The notes under the pieces are model-generated. The model searched no databases, was not told where the DNA came from, and saw nothing but the letters and a program-made list of their open reading frames with translations. The position numbers and the translations under genes were made by a program. From Thalassobius sp047123305 (GTDB taxonomy: Bacteria > Pseudomonadota > Alphaproteobacteria > Rhodobacterales > Rhodobacteraceae): 64,000 bases of DNA. The DNA lies in assembly GCF_047123305.1 (NCBI RefSeq), contig NZ_CP138918.1:3286001-3350000 (forward strand), given 5' to 3'. This document shows, piece by piece, positions 16,169 through 26,600 of the stretch (its first letter is position 1; each line of letters opens with the position of its first letter).

Positions 16169-17451
16169 TGGCTCTGCCGCAAACCAAACTGGACGCCACC
16201 GAGGCCCGTCTGGCAGCACTGTCGCTGCCGGCAGGTCCTGCCTGGCTGACCGAACTGCGCGAGGCCGCGCTGACCCGTGTGCAAGCGATGGGTCTGCCGG
16301 GCCGTCGTGACGAATATTGGAAATACACCCGTCCGGACGCGCTGGTGCAGGCCGAGCCTGTGCCCGCCGCGTTGTTTGACGCCGGTGAAGCGCCGGGGTT
16401 TTCCACCATCGACTCGCTGCGTGTGACCTTTGTGGACGGTGTCTTTGATGCCGCCCAAAGCGATGATCTGTCGGGCGAAGGTCTGGAAATCACCCGCCTG
16501 GCTGATCTGCCGGACATCCATTGGGCCAAGGACCTGTATGGTCAGCTGGAAACCAATGGCCAGACCCCGGTCGACCGTCCGCTGGCCGCGCTGAACAGCG
16601 CCTTTGCCACTGATGGTGTGGTGATCCGGGTGACGGGTCAGGTCAGCAAGCCGGTGAACCTGTGCTACATCCACGCCTCTGAAACCTCGGATGCAATCCT
16701 GCACCACGTGGTAAAACTTGAAGAGGGCGCAGAGCTGACGCTGCTGGAAAACGGTCCCGCCGCTGCACGTTTCAACAACGTGCTGGAGGTTGAGATTGCC
16801 GACAACGCCAAGTTCAACCACGTCCGTGCGCAAGGCCGCGACCACGAACGCCGCGCGGCCACCCACACCTTTACCCGTCTGGGCACCGAAAGCGCGTTCA
16901 AGTCGTTCACCCTGACCGCAAACGGCGTGATGACCCGCAACGAATGTGTGATTGAGCTGACCGGCGACGATGCCATTGCGCATGTTGCAGGCGCCTGCAT
17001 GGGCGACGGCGATGATTTCCACCATGATGACACCGTTTTCATCACCCATGATGCCCTGAACTGCGAAAGCCGTCAGGTGTTCAAAAAGGTGCTGCGCAAC
17101 GGGGCGACCGGTGTGTTTCAGGGCAAGATCCTTGTGAAAGCGGGGGCTCAGAAAACCGACGGGTATCAGATCAGCCAGTCGCTGCTTTTGGATGATGACT
17201 CTCAGTTCCTTGCCAAGCCAGAGCTGGAAATCTACGCCGATGACGTGGCCTGCTCGCACGGGTCGACCTCGGGGGCGATTGACGAAACCGCGCTGTTCTA
17301 TCTGAAATCGCGCGGGCTGCCGACCGACAAGGCCACCGATCTTCTGGTTCTGGCCTTCCTGGCCGAAGCCGTGGAAGAAATCGAAGCCGAAGAGCTGCGC
17401 GACGAAATTGTTGCCCGTCTCGAAGGCTGGCTGGAGCGTCGGCGCGGCTGA
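16168..17451 (+). CDS. sufD: Fe-S scaffold component SufD
   Basis: 427 residues, the SufB paralogue that completes the SufBC2D complex. Typical features are the N-terminal GLPGRRDEYWKYTRPDAL and the beta-helix end KTDGYQISQSLLLDDDSQFLAKPELEIYADDVACSHGSTSGAID, including the conserved His in CSHG. The C-terminus LFYLKSRGLPTDKATDLLVLAFL is as expected. Coupled to sufC upstream and overlapping the next gene at 17451. Confidence 0.96.
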   Translation: MALPQTKLDATEARLAALSLPAGPAWLTELREAALTRVQAMGLPGRRDEYWKYTRPDALVQAEPVPAALFDAGEAPGFSTIDSLRVTFVDGVFDAAQSDDLSGEGLEITRLADLPDIHWAKDLYGQLETNGQTPVDRPLAALNSAFATDGVVIRVTGQVSKPVNLCYIHASETSDAILHHVVKLEEGAELTLLENGPAAARFNNVLEVEIADNAKFNHVRAQGRDHERRAATHTFTRLGTESAFKSFTLTANGVMTRNECVIELTGDDAIAHVAGACMGDGDDFHHDDTVFITHDALNCESRQVFKKVLRNGATGVFQGKILVKAGAQKTDGYQISQSLLLDDDSQFLAKPELEIYADDVACSHGSTSGAIDETALFYLKSRGLPTDKATDLLVLAFLAEAVEEIEAEELRDEIVARLEGWLERRRG

Positions 17452-17945
17452 TGTCGGTCACCCAGGATATCGTTGCCACCTATAAGGGGCCGGGCCGCAT
17501 TGTGGCCCGGCGTCTGGCAATGGGGCAACGCGAAGATCGCGCCCTCGCCATTCTGATGGCGGGGTGCTTTACGGTGTTTATCGCCCAAATGCCACGACTG
17601 GCCCGTCAGGCCCATCTGGAAGGGCTGGAGCTGAACATGCTCCTCGGCTCGACCTTGCTGGCCTGGGTCTTCATCATGCCGCTGTTTCTCTACATTATGG
17701 CCTTCGTGGTCCATATTGTGCTGCGCGCCTTTGGCGGGCGGGCTCCTTCCTTTGCCTCACGGCTGGCACTGTTCTGGGCCCTTCTGGCCTCCACTCCGGT
17801 GCTGTTGCTGCATGGCATGGTTGCCGGCTTCATCGGGGCCTCTGCGGCACTGAGCGCGGTTGGCATTCTGTGGCTCTTGCTGTTTTCGTGGTTCTGGCTG
17901 GCCGGACTGGCCCGCGTCTATTTCGGAGAGGCCCATGCTGCCTGA
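17451..17945 (+). CDS. Yip1-like membrane protein 1 of the suf locus
   Basis: 164 residues with four predicted membrane helices (near 30-47, 65-85, 100-120 and 130-155) after a short basic N-terminus. The arrangement fits the Yip1/YIP1-like fold seen in bacterial membrane proteins of unknown function. The start ATG shares a base with the sufD stop. It overlaps the following, related membrane-protein gene by 11 bases. No motif for sulfur, iron or cysteine transport is visible. Confidence 0.68.
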   Translation: MSVTQDIVATYKGPGRIVARRLAMGQREDRALAILMAGCFTVFIAQMPRLARQAHLEGLELNMLLGSTLLAWVFIMPLFLYIMAFVVHIVLRAFGGRAPSFASRLALFWALLASTPVLLLHGMVAGFIGASAALSAVGILWLLLFSWFWLAGLARVYFGEAHAA

Positions 17946-18513
17946 ATTGCGCGCCCTTGTGGGCGAAACCCTGCGCGATCCCAAAGCTGCCGCGCCGCGC
18001 ATTCTGGCGCTGCCGTTCCCGACGCAGATCTGGTGGATCGCGCTGGCGCTTGTGGTGGTGCTGAACGCCTTGCTCTACGGGCTGTTCCTGCCGTTCCAGC
18101 CGCCCATGGCGATCCTGCCCACCATCACCAACAACCCGATCGGCTATGCGCTGGCAACGGGGGGCATGTATGGCTTCCTTGTGCTGCTGTTTGACTGGAT
18201 TGGCCGCAAAATGGGCGGGCAGGGACGGTTGCACAGCGCTTTGGTGCTTGTCACCTGGCTGCAGGCGATCCAGCTGGTTGTGCTTGCCGGTCTGAGCGTT
18301 CTGGGCCTGGCCATTCCTGCGCTGTCCGCAATCCTGAGCCTTGGGTTTTCGCTCTATTTCTTCTGGATGATGGTGGTGTTTCTGAACGAAGCCCACCGTT
18401 TCGAGTCGTTTGGCAAAGCCTTTGTGCTGCTGCTCCTTGGCCATTTTGCAGCGGCTTTTGCCCTGTCGTTCCTGCTGATATTTGCAGGCATCACCCCTGT
18501 AGGACCTGTCTAA
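17935..18513 (+). CDS. Yip1-like membrane protein 2 of the suf locus
   Basis: 192 residues from the ATG at 17935 (MLPELRALVGETLRDPKAAAPRIL). Five hydrophobic segments follow an amphipathic N-terminal helix. The pattern RDPKAAAxxxxxLP before the first helix is typical of Yip1-domain proteins in Rhodobacteraceae. It overlaps the previous gene by 11 bases and is followed directly by sufS (TAA then ATG). Two Yip1-like genes between sufD and sufS suggest a membrane-associated accessory role, but nothing in the sequence proves this. Confidence 0.72.
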   Translation: MLPELRALVGETLRDPKAAAPRILALPFPTQIWWIALALVVVLNALLYGLFLPFQPPMAILPTITNNPIGYALATGGMYGFLVLLFDWIGRKMGGQGRLHSALVLVTWLQAIQLVVLAGLSVLGLAIPALSAILSLGFSLYFFWMMVVFLNEAHRFESFGKAFVLLLLGHFAAAFALSFLLIFAGITPVGPV

Positions 18514-19734
18514 ATGTATGACGTCGCCAAAATCCGTGCCGATTTCCCGATCCTGTCGCGTGAAGTGAACGGCAAACCGCTGACCTATCTGGACAATGGC
18601 GCCTCGGCGCAGAAGCCAAAGGTGGTCATCGATGCGATCACCAAAGCCTATGCCGAGGAATACGCGAATGTGCACCGCGGCCTGCACTACCTGTCCAACC
18701 TCGCCACCGAAAAATACGAAGGTGTGCGCGGCATCATCGCCCGTTTTCTCGGCGTTAAGGATGAGGATGAGATCGTGCTGAATTCCGGCACCACCGAAGG
18801 CATCAACATGGTCGCCTATGGCTGGGCCATGCCCCGTATGGAAGCTGGCGATGAGATCATCCTGTCGGTGATGGAACACCACGCCAATATCGTGCCCTGG
18901 CACTTCCTGCGCGAACGTCAGGGGGTGGTGATCAAATGGGTCGATGTGGATGCCTCGGGCAATCTGGATCCGCAAAAGGTGCTGGAGGCGATCACGCCGA
19001 AGACCAAGCTGATCGCGGTCACCCAGTGTTCCAACGTGTTGGGCACCGTGGTGGATGTCAAAGCGATCTGTGACGGTGCCCGCGCCCAAGGTGTGCCGGT
19101 GCTGGTCGACGGCTCGCAAGGGGCGGTGCACATGCCGGTGAACGTCGAAGAGATCGGCTGCGATTTCTACGCCATCACCGGTCACAAGCTCTACGGCCCC
19201 TCCGGTTCCGGTGCGATTTTTGTGAAGAAAGAGCGTATGGCCGAAATGCGTCCCTTCATCGGCGGCGGCGACATGATCAAAGAGGTCAGCAAAGAGGGTG
19301 TGATCTACAATGATCCGCCGATGAAGTTCGAGGCCGGCACCCCTGGCATCGTGCAGACCATCGGTCTGGGCGTGGCGCTGGAGTATATGATGGATGTCGG
19401 CATGGAGGCCATTGCCGCCCATGAGGCCGATCTGGCGACTTATGCCGCTGAACGTCTGAACGGTCTGAACTGGCTGCACATTCAGGGTCGGGCGCAAGGC
19501 AAGGCGGCGATCTTCTCCTTCACCATGGACGGTGCGGCCCACGCCCATGACATTTCGACCATCCTCGACAAAAAAGGCGTCGCGGTGCGTGCTGGCCACC
19601 ACTGCGCCGGACCGCTGATGGAGCACCTCGGGGTGTCTGCCACCTGCCGCGCCTCCTTTGCGATGTATAACACCCGTTCCGAGGTCGACACGCTGGTCGA
19701 AGCGCTGGAACTGGCGCACGATCTGTTCGGCTGA
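18514..19734 (+). CDS. sufS: Cysteine desulfurase SufS
   Basis: 406 residues, the same as E. coli SufS. It supplies persulfide sulfur to the Suf scaffold. The PLP lysine is in ITGHKLYGPSGSG, and the group II signature VRAGHHCAGPLM places the catalytic cysteine at 364. LTYLDNGASAQKP at the N-terminus and CRASFAMYNTRSEVD at the C-terminus are typical. It is the last gene of the cluster in the window; sufE, sufA and sufT are not adjacent. A hairpin at 19743-19772 follows. Confidence 0.96.
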   Translation: MYDVAKIRADFPILSREVNGKPLTYLDNGASAQKPKVVIDAITKAYAEEYANVHRGLHYLSNLATEKYEGVRGIIARFLGVKDEDEIVLNSGTTEGINMVAYGWAMPRMEAGDEIILSVMEHHANIVPWHFLRERQGVVIKWVDVDASGNLDPQKVLEAITPKTKLIAVTQCSNVLGTVVDVKAICDGARAQGVPVLVDGSQGAVHMPVNVEEIGCDFYAITGHKLYGPSGSGAIFVKKERMAEMRPFIGGGDMIKEVSKEGVIYNDPPMKFEAGTPGIVQTIGLGVALEYMMDVGMEAIAAHEADLATYAAERLNGLNWLHIQGRAQGKAAIFSFTMDGAAHAHDISTILDKKGVAVRAGHHCAGPLMEHLGVSATCRASFAMYNTRSEVDTLVEALELAHDLFG

Positions 19735-19742
19735 CATTAACC

Positions 19743-19772
19743 TTTCGGGCGTCTCATCGCAGATGCCCGAAA
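19743..19772 (+). terminator. Possible terminator after sufS
   Basis: TTTCGGGC/GCCCGAAA stem with a 14-base loop, followed by ATTCTCTC rather than a clean T run. Its place directly after the sufS stop supports a termination role; the tail is weak. Confidence 0.45.
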
Positions 19773-19799
19773 ATTCTCTCAGGTTTTGGTTGTTACCGA

Positions 19800-19828
19800 T
19801 TGCACCCCGCAAGCGACTGCGCTAATCA
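19800..19828 (+). promoter_or_regulatory. Predicted promoter of tRNA-Arg
   Basis: -35 TTGCAC at 19800-19805, a 17-bp spacer, -10 TAATCA at 19823-19828. The -10 box ends nine bases before the mature tRNA, so the tRNA probably has its own promoter rather than depending on the suf transcript. Confidence 0.5.
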
Positions 19829-19837
19829 ACGCCTTAG

Positions 19838-19914
19838 GCACCCATAGCTCAGCTGGATAGAGCGCTGCCCTCCGAAGGCAGAGGTCTGAGGTTCGAATCC
19901 TCATGGGTGCGCCA
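19838..19914 (+). tRNA. tRNA-Arg (anticodon CCG)
   Basis: A full cloverleaf can be drawn: acceptor GCACCCA/TGGGTGC, D arm GCTC/GAGC, anticodon stem CTGCC/GGCAG with loop CTCCGAA, so the anticodon is CCG at 19872-19874 (codon CGG). The T arm is GAGG TTCGAAT CCTC. The discriminator base is G and CCA is encoded (19912-19914). Six T residues follow directly. No second copy of the 3' end was noticed nearby, so I see no sign of use as an integration site. Confidence 0.97.
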
Positions 19915-20132
19915 TTTTTTCACTGCTTCTCTGGTATGTTTGGTTTCGCGCTGCCCGTGTTGGTTCGTTTGCAATCCACAGGCCCACCACCTGAAACGCC
20001 CACAAACCGCGTTTCACGCTCCCTCCTATTCAAAATCGACGATATGTTAGCGCTTAGGGTGGCGCGACCTCTTACACCTGCTGCTGTTTGTGGCTAGGTT
20101 GAGGGGACACCCACCGCAGAGAGCGCTGCTAT

Positions 20133-20582
20133 ATGGCTGCACATACCCGTCACGACCCCACCTCTGGGGTGTTCTTCATCCGCTACACAAGCGAACATTC
20201 GGCCAGAGATGTGGAAGACGTGATGGACCAGTTGGAACAGCATGAGGTGCTGCGTGACTACAGCCTGTTTCTGGTGGACCTGTCGCAGGTGTTAACCTCG
20301 ACCTTGACCAAGGATGACCTGCGTCGGCTGCTGGCGCGGATTTCAGCCTACGCGCAAAATCGCAGGACCAACCGGGAACACCCCCTGCTGCTGGCCTATT
20401 TCTGCCCGACGCCCGTGGCGCAGAACGTTGGCCGCGCCTATGGCGGTAGCTGGAGCCTACAGCCTGATTTCATCGCGTTAAACGGCGACCGGTTGGCGGA
20501 TTGCGCCGTGTTTCTGGGCACCTCCGAAGAGGTTGCCGTCACATTGATGCAAGCGCCGCTGACCTCCCTGCCGGAAGGATAA
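20133..20582 (+). CDS. Hypothetical protein, STAS/SpoIIAA-like length
   Basis: 149 residues, soluble. Alternating strands and helices (GVFFIRYTSEHSARDVEDVM, SLFLVDLSQVLTSTLTKDD, LLAYFCPTPVAQNVGRAYGG) give the look of a SpoIIAA/STAS-type fold as in other short roseobacter proteins, but I see no diagnostic motif. It stands alone between the tRNA and the giant repeat gene, convergent with the latter across 36 bases. The 218 bases before its start hold no other gene; a TGTTAGCGC motif lies at 20045-20053. Confidence 0.6.
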   Translation: MAAHTRHDPTSGVFFIRYTSEHSARDVEDVMDQLEQHEVLRDYSLFLVDLSQVLTSTLTKDDLRRLLARISAYAQNRRTNREHPLLLAYFCPTPVAQNVGRAYGGSWSLQPDFIALNGDRLADCAVFLGTSEEVAVTLMQAPLTSLPEG

Positions 20583-20610
20583 GCCACCGCCCCCGTTAAA
20601 ACGCTTGGAC

Positions 20611-20635
20611 CGGTGCCGCTATTGCAGCGGCACCG
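20611..20635. terminator. Hairpin straddling the stop codon of the giant gene
   Basis: CGGTGCCGC/GCGGCACCG, a 9-bp stem with a 7-base loop. The TAG stop of the leftward gene lies at the stem-loop border (20619-20621). It sits between two convergent genes; a T run on the leftward strand appears only about ten bases later, so intrinsic termination is possible but not clear. Confidence 0.45.
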
Positions 20636-23600
20636 TCAGTTTCAGCGAGACGCCATAGGCCTCAAAGTCAGGTCGGCCGATGCCGTCATAGTTGGCTTTG
20701 AACGACAGTTGCGCGCCATGTTCATTGGTGGTGGTGAACCCAGCCTCCAGCCGGGCGCGCAGCCCCTCCGCTTCGTCCGTGGCGCTGGTGGACAGGGCCG
20801 CGTTGGAGTTGGCGAAAGTGTAGATCCCATCCAGTGTCACAAAAGGTTCAAAGCTGGCCCCTTTGTCATCAACAAACAGCCGCGACACCCGTGGCCCAAA
20901 GCGTAGTTGCCCCATCTTGAGCGTTTGCGACGGGATGGTCACGTTGAGCGCGTCAACATAGCTGTGCTGTTTCTCCTGCAGGAAGGATAAGGCCAAATTG
21001 GGGGTCACGGTCCATTCTTTGACTTTGAAATCGCCGCTGAGATTGGCGTCCACCAGGAAGCGCGTGGTCTCAAACGTGTCGGTGTAAGTGCCGAAGGGCG
21101 AGATTTCGTTGGTCGATTTGCCCATTGCAAAGCGGCCGTCGAAAATCAGGTTCGGCGCGACACGGGCGGTGACATAGGGGCCCGCCATCCAGCCGCGGCC
21201 GGAAATGCTGGTGCCGTTGATGTCAGAGCTGTCCTTCATCTGGTCGAACTGCAACAGCCCCCCAACCAGCAGCTTGTTGGACACCACATAATCCAACCCC
21301 ACATAGGCGATGCCAAAGTAGCCGCGGGAATCGCCGGCGCCCTCAAACTCGCTGTAGCTGCCCTCAAACCAGAGATCCCACTTGGTGTTCTCCACAAACA
21401 TCGACTGTTTGTTGGGATCATGCGCCAGCAAGGTCATCGCCCGCGCCACCCGAACGTCATGCATCGAGGTTCGCAGGCTGTAGTTGCCAGAGCCGATCGA
21501 CATCGGATCAAACTCCACCGGCAGCATTGACAGGATGTCGCCCTGCGCAAAGCTCAGCGTCTGGCCGCCGACACCGCCCGAGTTCATCCGCTGCAGACGC
21601 CGGTTGCGATCGGGCTGGTTGGCCAGGATCAGGGCGCTGCGGCGGTGCAGGAAGTCGTGGATCGTGTCCACGGTGCGCTGCTCGGTCGCCAGGGTGTTGT
21701 AGGTACAGGTCACATTTTCGCGCTGTGCCAGAACAACCGAAACCCGACCAGTGAAAGCATCTGCAATGCTGTCACCATCGTTACAGCTGAGGCTGCTCAG
21801 GCCTTCGCCCGAGGGCAGCGCAATATCCACCTGATAGGTGCCCGCTGCCAGCTCAATCGGTCCCTGTGTGGCGCCACCGCCCGTTGCGGTGACGGTGAAG
21901 TTCAGCAGTGCCTCGGTCGAGGTGAAGCTATAGGTGCCATTGGAACTGGAACCGACAACAAAGGTGATGTTGCCGTTCACATTCTCGGTCACGGTGACCC
22001 CAACGGGGGCCGGTGCCGTGGAACTGCCCTGCGAGCTGCTGATCCCCGAAAGGGTGCTGGTCGGGGTGCTGATTGAGTCCGAGGTCACCGGTAGGGTGAT
22101 TACACATTGGCTCATCGCGGGTGCGGTTGCGCCGCTGAGGTTAAAGCGGGTTGAGTTTTCCGGGGCCAACAGGGTGCCGCCGCAGCTGTTGCTTGGCACG
22201 TTGGATCCGCTGTTGACCAGTTGCAGACTGCCGCCCAGATCGCCGGTGAGGCCAAGGCTGGTGGCGTCAATAAAGGCCGCCGTATTGTCCACCGTGATCA
22301 CCAGCGATCCGATTTGTCCCTGCGCAAAAGTGCTGGGCACAAAGGCCTGCGTCACAGTGGGCGGCGGGGCGGCGGTGACCGTCAGACTGGCGGAAACGCC
22401 CGCCGTGGTGCCCCGGTCCGAGGTCAGATCACCAGAGGTGTTGCTATGGGTGGCAACCACCGTTGAACTGACCGGCACCGAGATCTGACAGGTTGCGCCG
22501 GTGGCGACGGTGCCGCCACTGAAGCTCACCGAATTGCCCCCGGCGGCGGCTGTCACAGTGCCACCACAGCTGTTGCTGATGCTGCCGGCCCCCACCACGA
22601 CGTCGGACGGCAGGGTGTCGGTGAAGGCCATGTTGTTGGCGCCGATCAACCCGGTCGAATTGTCGATATCATAAAGCAGGCTGGCAGGTTCACCCTGTGC
22701 CACGCTCGACGGGCTGTAGCTGCGGGCAAAGCCCAGATCCGGCGCGGCGGTCACGGTCAAGGTGGCAGTTGCCGCCGGGGCAGTGCCCAGATCGGTGGTC
22801 AAAGGCTCGGTCACATTGTCTGCATCGCCCAGATCCACCGCGGTTACATCCACCGTGAGGGCACAGGTCGCGCCGGCCGAAACCGAACCACCGCTGAGGC
22901 TGACAGAGCTGTCACCAGCCGTTGCGGTAAAGGTGCCGCCACAGGTGGAACTGTCGTTTGGCGTGGCTGCAACCGTCATCCCGCTGGGGAAATTGTCGGT
23001 AAAGACCAGCCCTGTGGCATCGATGAAGCTTTCGCTGCTGTGATCGATGGTGAGGGTCAGGGTCGAAACCGCCCCCTGTTCGATCGAGGCATCCCCAAAA
23101 GCTTTGCTGAAGACAGGAACGGTGGGGGGCACCACGTTCAGGCTGACACTTGCAGGGCCTGAATTGCCCTGCGACGATGTCAGATCGCCCGTGGTGTTGA
23201 CCAAAGTGCCCGATGCCGTCAGCGGACGCACCTCAAAGTCGATGGTACAGGTTGCCCCGGCTGCCACCGTGCCCCCGCTGTAGCTGATGCTGGTGTCGCC
23301 ACCGGTGCCGGTCAGCGTGCCGCCGGTACAGGTGGTGCTGAGGCTGCCACTTTCCAGGAACATGCCGCTTGGGAAGGGATCCGTCACGGCAAGGTTGGTC
23401 ACCGGAACAAGCGCAGAGGAGCTGTCGATGATCAGCTGGTACGCCACCCGATCGCCTTGGTTGATCGAACCGCTGGCCACTGTTTTGCTGAACGACGGCA
23501 CCGGGGCAGGGGTCACGGTCAGCGTTGCGCTGGCAGTGCCGGAACTGCCCTGTGTGGAAGTCAGATCGCCGGAAGTGTTGCTGAGGCTGCCTTGATCGGT

Positions 23601-26600
23601 GGCCACCACATCAACTGAGATGGCACAGCTGGTGCCGGCCCAAACCGCACCGCCGGTGTAGCTGATCGTGTCCGATCCCGCTACCGCGGTGACGGTGCCG
23701 CCGGAGCAACCCGCCACGACGTTGGCTGGGCTGGCCACGGTCATGCTGGCAGGCATGACGTCGGTGAAATCCAGACTGTTCACCGTGATCAGGCCAGCGC
23801 TGTTGTCGATGGTGAAGGTCAGGGTCGAGGTGTCGCCCTGCACAATCGAACTGGGTGAAAAGACTTTGCTAAACGCTGGTGCCGGCGACAGGTTGACTGT
23901 CAACGTGTCACTGGCGGTGCCTGAATTGCCGATATCCGAGGTCAGATCGCCCGAGATATTCACATTGGGCCCGGCTGTCACCGCCGTCACATCAACGGAA
24001 ACCGTACAGGTTGACAGCGCTGGAACCGTGCCGCCGCTGTAAGACAGCGTGCTGGTGTTCGCCGTTGCCGTCAGCGTGCCACCGGTACAGGTGGTTGAGG
24101 CATTCGGCGTCGCCGCCACGGTCATCCCGGCTGGGAAGGTGTCGCTGAACGACAAGCTGGTGGCCGGAATAGAAGCGGTGGAGTTGTCGATGGTGAAGGT
24201 CAGCGTGGTGCTGGCCCCTTGCACAATCGCGCTACTGGCAAAGGCCTTGGAGAAGGCCGGCGCATCTGGTGTCACCACGTTCAGAACCGCGCTGGCAGTG
24301 CCAGACGATCCCAGCGAAGAGCTGAGCGTACCGGTGGTGTTGGTCAACCCACCCGCGTTCAGGGCCGTGACGTTGACGCTATAGGTACAGACCCCACCCG
24401 CAGGCAGGCTGAGGGCGGAATAGCTGACCGAGCCCGCACCAACCGTCTCAGTCGCGCTGGCGACTGTGCAGGAGCCAGTGAACTGCGGGGTGGCATTGCC
24501 GCTCACGGTCATCGACGTGGGGAAAGTGTCCGACATCGACAGGGTGGTTGCCTCAATCAAGGAGGCCGAGTTGTCGAAGGTGAAGGTCAGGGTCGAGACT
24601 TCGCCCTGTTCCATCGTGCTGGGGTTGAAAGCCTTGGAGAACAGCGGCGCAGGGGCCGGGGTCACGTTCAGCGTGTCGCTAAAGCTGCCCGAGGCCCCAA
24701 GATCACTGGTTAGATCGCTAATGGTGTTGGTCACAGCACTGTTGCCGGTCACCCGCACGTCAAAACTGACTGCACAGCTGCTGGAAGCCCCGAGGCTGCC
24801 GCCGGAAAAGCTGACCGAAGGGGCGCCCGGAGTGGCCGAGACAGATCCGCCGCAGGTGGTTGAAGTTGCTGGTGTCGGGGCCACCACCATGCCGCTGGGC
24901 AGCAGGTCAGAGAACAGGATGTTGTTGGTGCCGATAAGCGCGGTGTTGTTGATGCCAATGGTGACAGTGTTGGTGTCGCCTTGGATGGTAGTGCCGTTGG
25001 TGAAGCCCTTGCTGCCAGTCAAAACAGGCGCGGCGGTGACGGTCAGAGTGTCTGTGGCCTGCGGAGAGGTGCCCAGCGAGCTGGTGAGGCTTGACGAGGT
25101 GTTGACATGGTTGCCGATGCTGGTCGCCGTGGTTTCAACCGAAAGGGTACAGCTTGCGCCTTCGGCCACCGAGCCGCCCGTCAGGACCACAGTGCCGGAA
25201 CCGGCCACCGCCGTCACAGTGCCGCCACAGGTGTTGGCGACATTCACCGGGGACGCCAGGGTCACCGCTGCCGGCAATGTATCGGAGAAGCTGAGGCCGG
25301 TGGCCTCGATCAGCGACGAAACATTGTCGATCGTGAAGGTCAGAGTGCTGGTGTCACCTTGCTCAATCGAGGCGGCGCTGAACACTTTGGTGAAGGTCGG
25401 CAGCGGGGCCGCCGTCACGTTCAGATTGGCCGAGGCCGCAGTACTGGTGCCCAGTTCCGAGGTCATGTTGACGGTGTTGGACTGGCTGCCCGCCGCCAGC
25501 GCGCGCACGTCAAAGCTCAACGTACAGGTGCTGCCCGGGCTGATGGTGCCGTTGAAGCTGACGCTGGTCGCACCTGCGGTGGGGGCAAAAGTGCCGCCCG
25601 TACAAGCCGCAGATTGCGAGGCATTGGGGGTGGGGGCCACCACCATGCCCGTTGGCAGGCTGTCGGTGACCGCCGCCAGTTCCGTATCGATCAGCGCCAG
25701 CGTGTTGTTGATGCTGAGGGTCACAGTGGACAAGCCGCCCTGTGCCACGGTGGCTGGGGCAAAGCCCTTGGCCAGCGTCGGCACTGGGGCCTGGTTCACC
25801 ACCAGTATGTTCTGCGCTGCCGGGGTTCTGCCCAAATCGGAATCGAGCGTGCCCGCCGCATAGGTGTAGTTTCCTGCAACTTCACTGGTCACATCAAAGG
25901 AGACGGTACAGGTTCCACCCGCCGCAACGGAACCGCCTGTTAAGCTGACCGAGCCGCTGTTGACAGTCAAAGAACCGCCACAGGTGTTTGCGGAGTTTAC
26001 CGGTGTGGCGGCAAAAATATTGGTTGGGAAATTATGATCGATCACAAGGGCGGAGGCCGGTACAAAGGCCGCCGAGTTGTCGATCGTATAGGTGACCGTG
26101 GACACCCCACCTTCGAGGATCGGATCGGGCGCCAGGGCAATGGAATAGCCCGGCACCGGCGCGACGTTCACCGTCAAGGTTGCGGCGGGCGACAAGCTGG
26201 AGCCGAAATCCGTGCTCAGCACGCCCACACCGTTGTTGTGGTTCGCAGCGTTGGGCGAAACCACATCGACCGCAATTGTACAGACCGATCCAGCGTTAAT
26301 GGTGCCCGCAAAACTCAGGCTGCTGCCACCATCTGGAGCGGTAACCGCGCCGCTACACGTTGCGGCGCTGAGCGCAAGGTTAACAGGGGTTGCCAACACC
26401 AGCCCGGCGGGCAGGTTATCGGTGAAGCTCACCCCGGTGGTGGTCTGATTGGCGGCGCTGGCATCCAGCGTGTGGGTCAGCCGCGAAATCTGGCCACGGG
26501 TCACGGTCGCCGGTGAAAAGGCGTAGGTATAGGCCGGTGGCAGCGGGAAGACCGTCAGGGTATCAACGGCCGGGTTGGCCACCGTGGTGGCACCTTCCAG

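Noticed and set aside
17830..19812. 660-codon leftward open frame opposite sufS
   Set aside because: Antisense of a Yip1-like gene and sufS; composition is not protein-like.
19838..20132. tRNA-Arg as the attachment site of an integrated element carrying the giant gene
   Set aside because: No integrase and no second copy of the tRNA 3' end were found by reading.
24466..25863. Open frame of 465 codons and several others on the rightward strand opposite the giant gene
   Set aside because: They mirror the repeat code of the leftward gene, have no ribosome binding sites or recognisable domains, and show the same repeat period.
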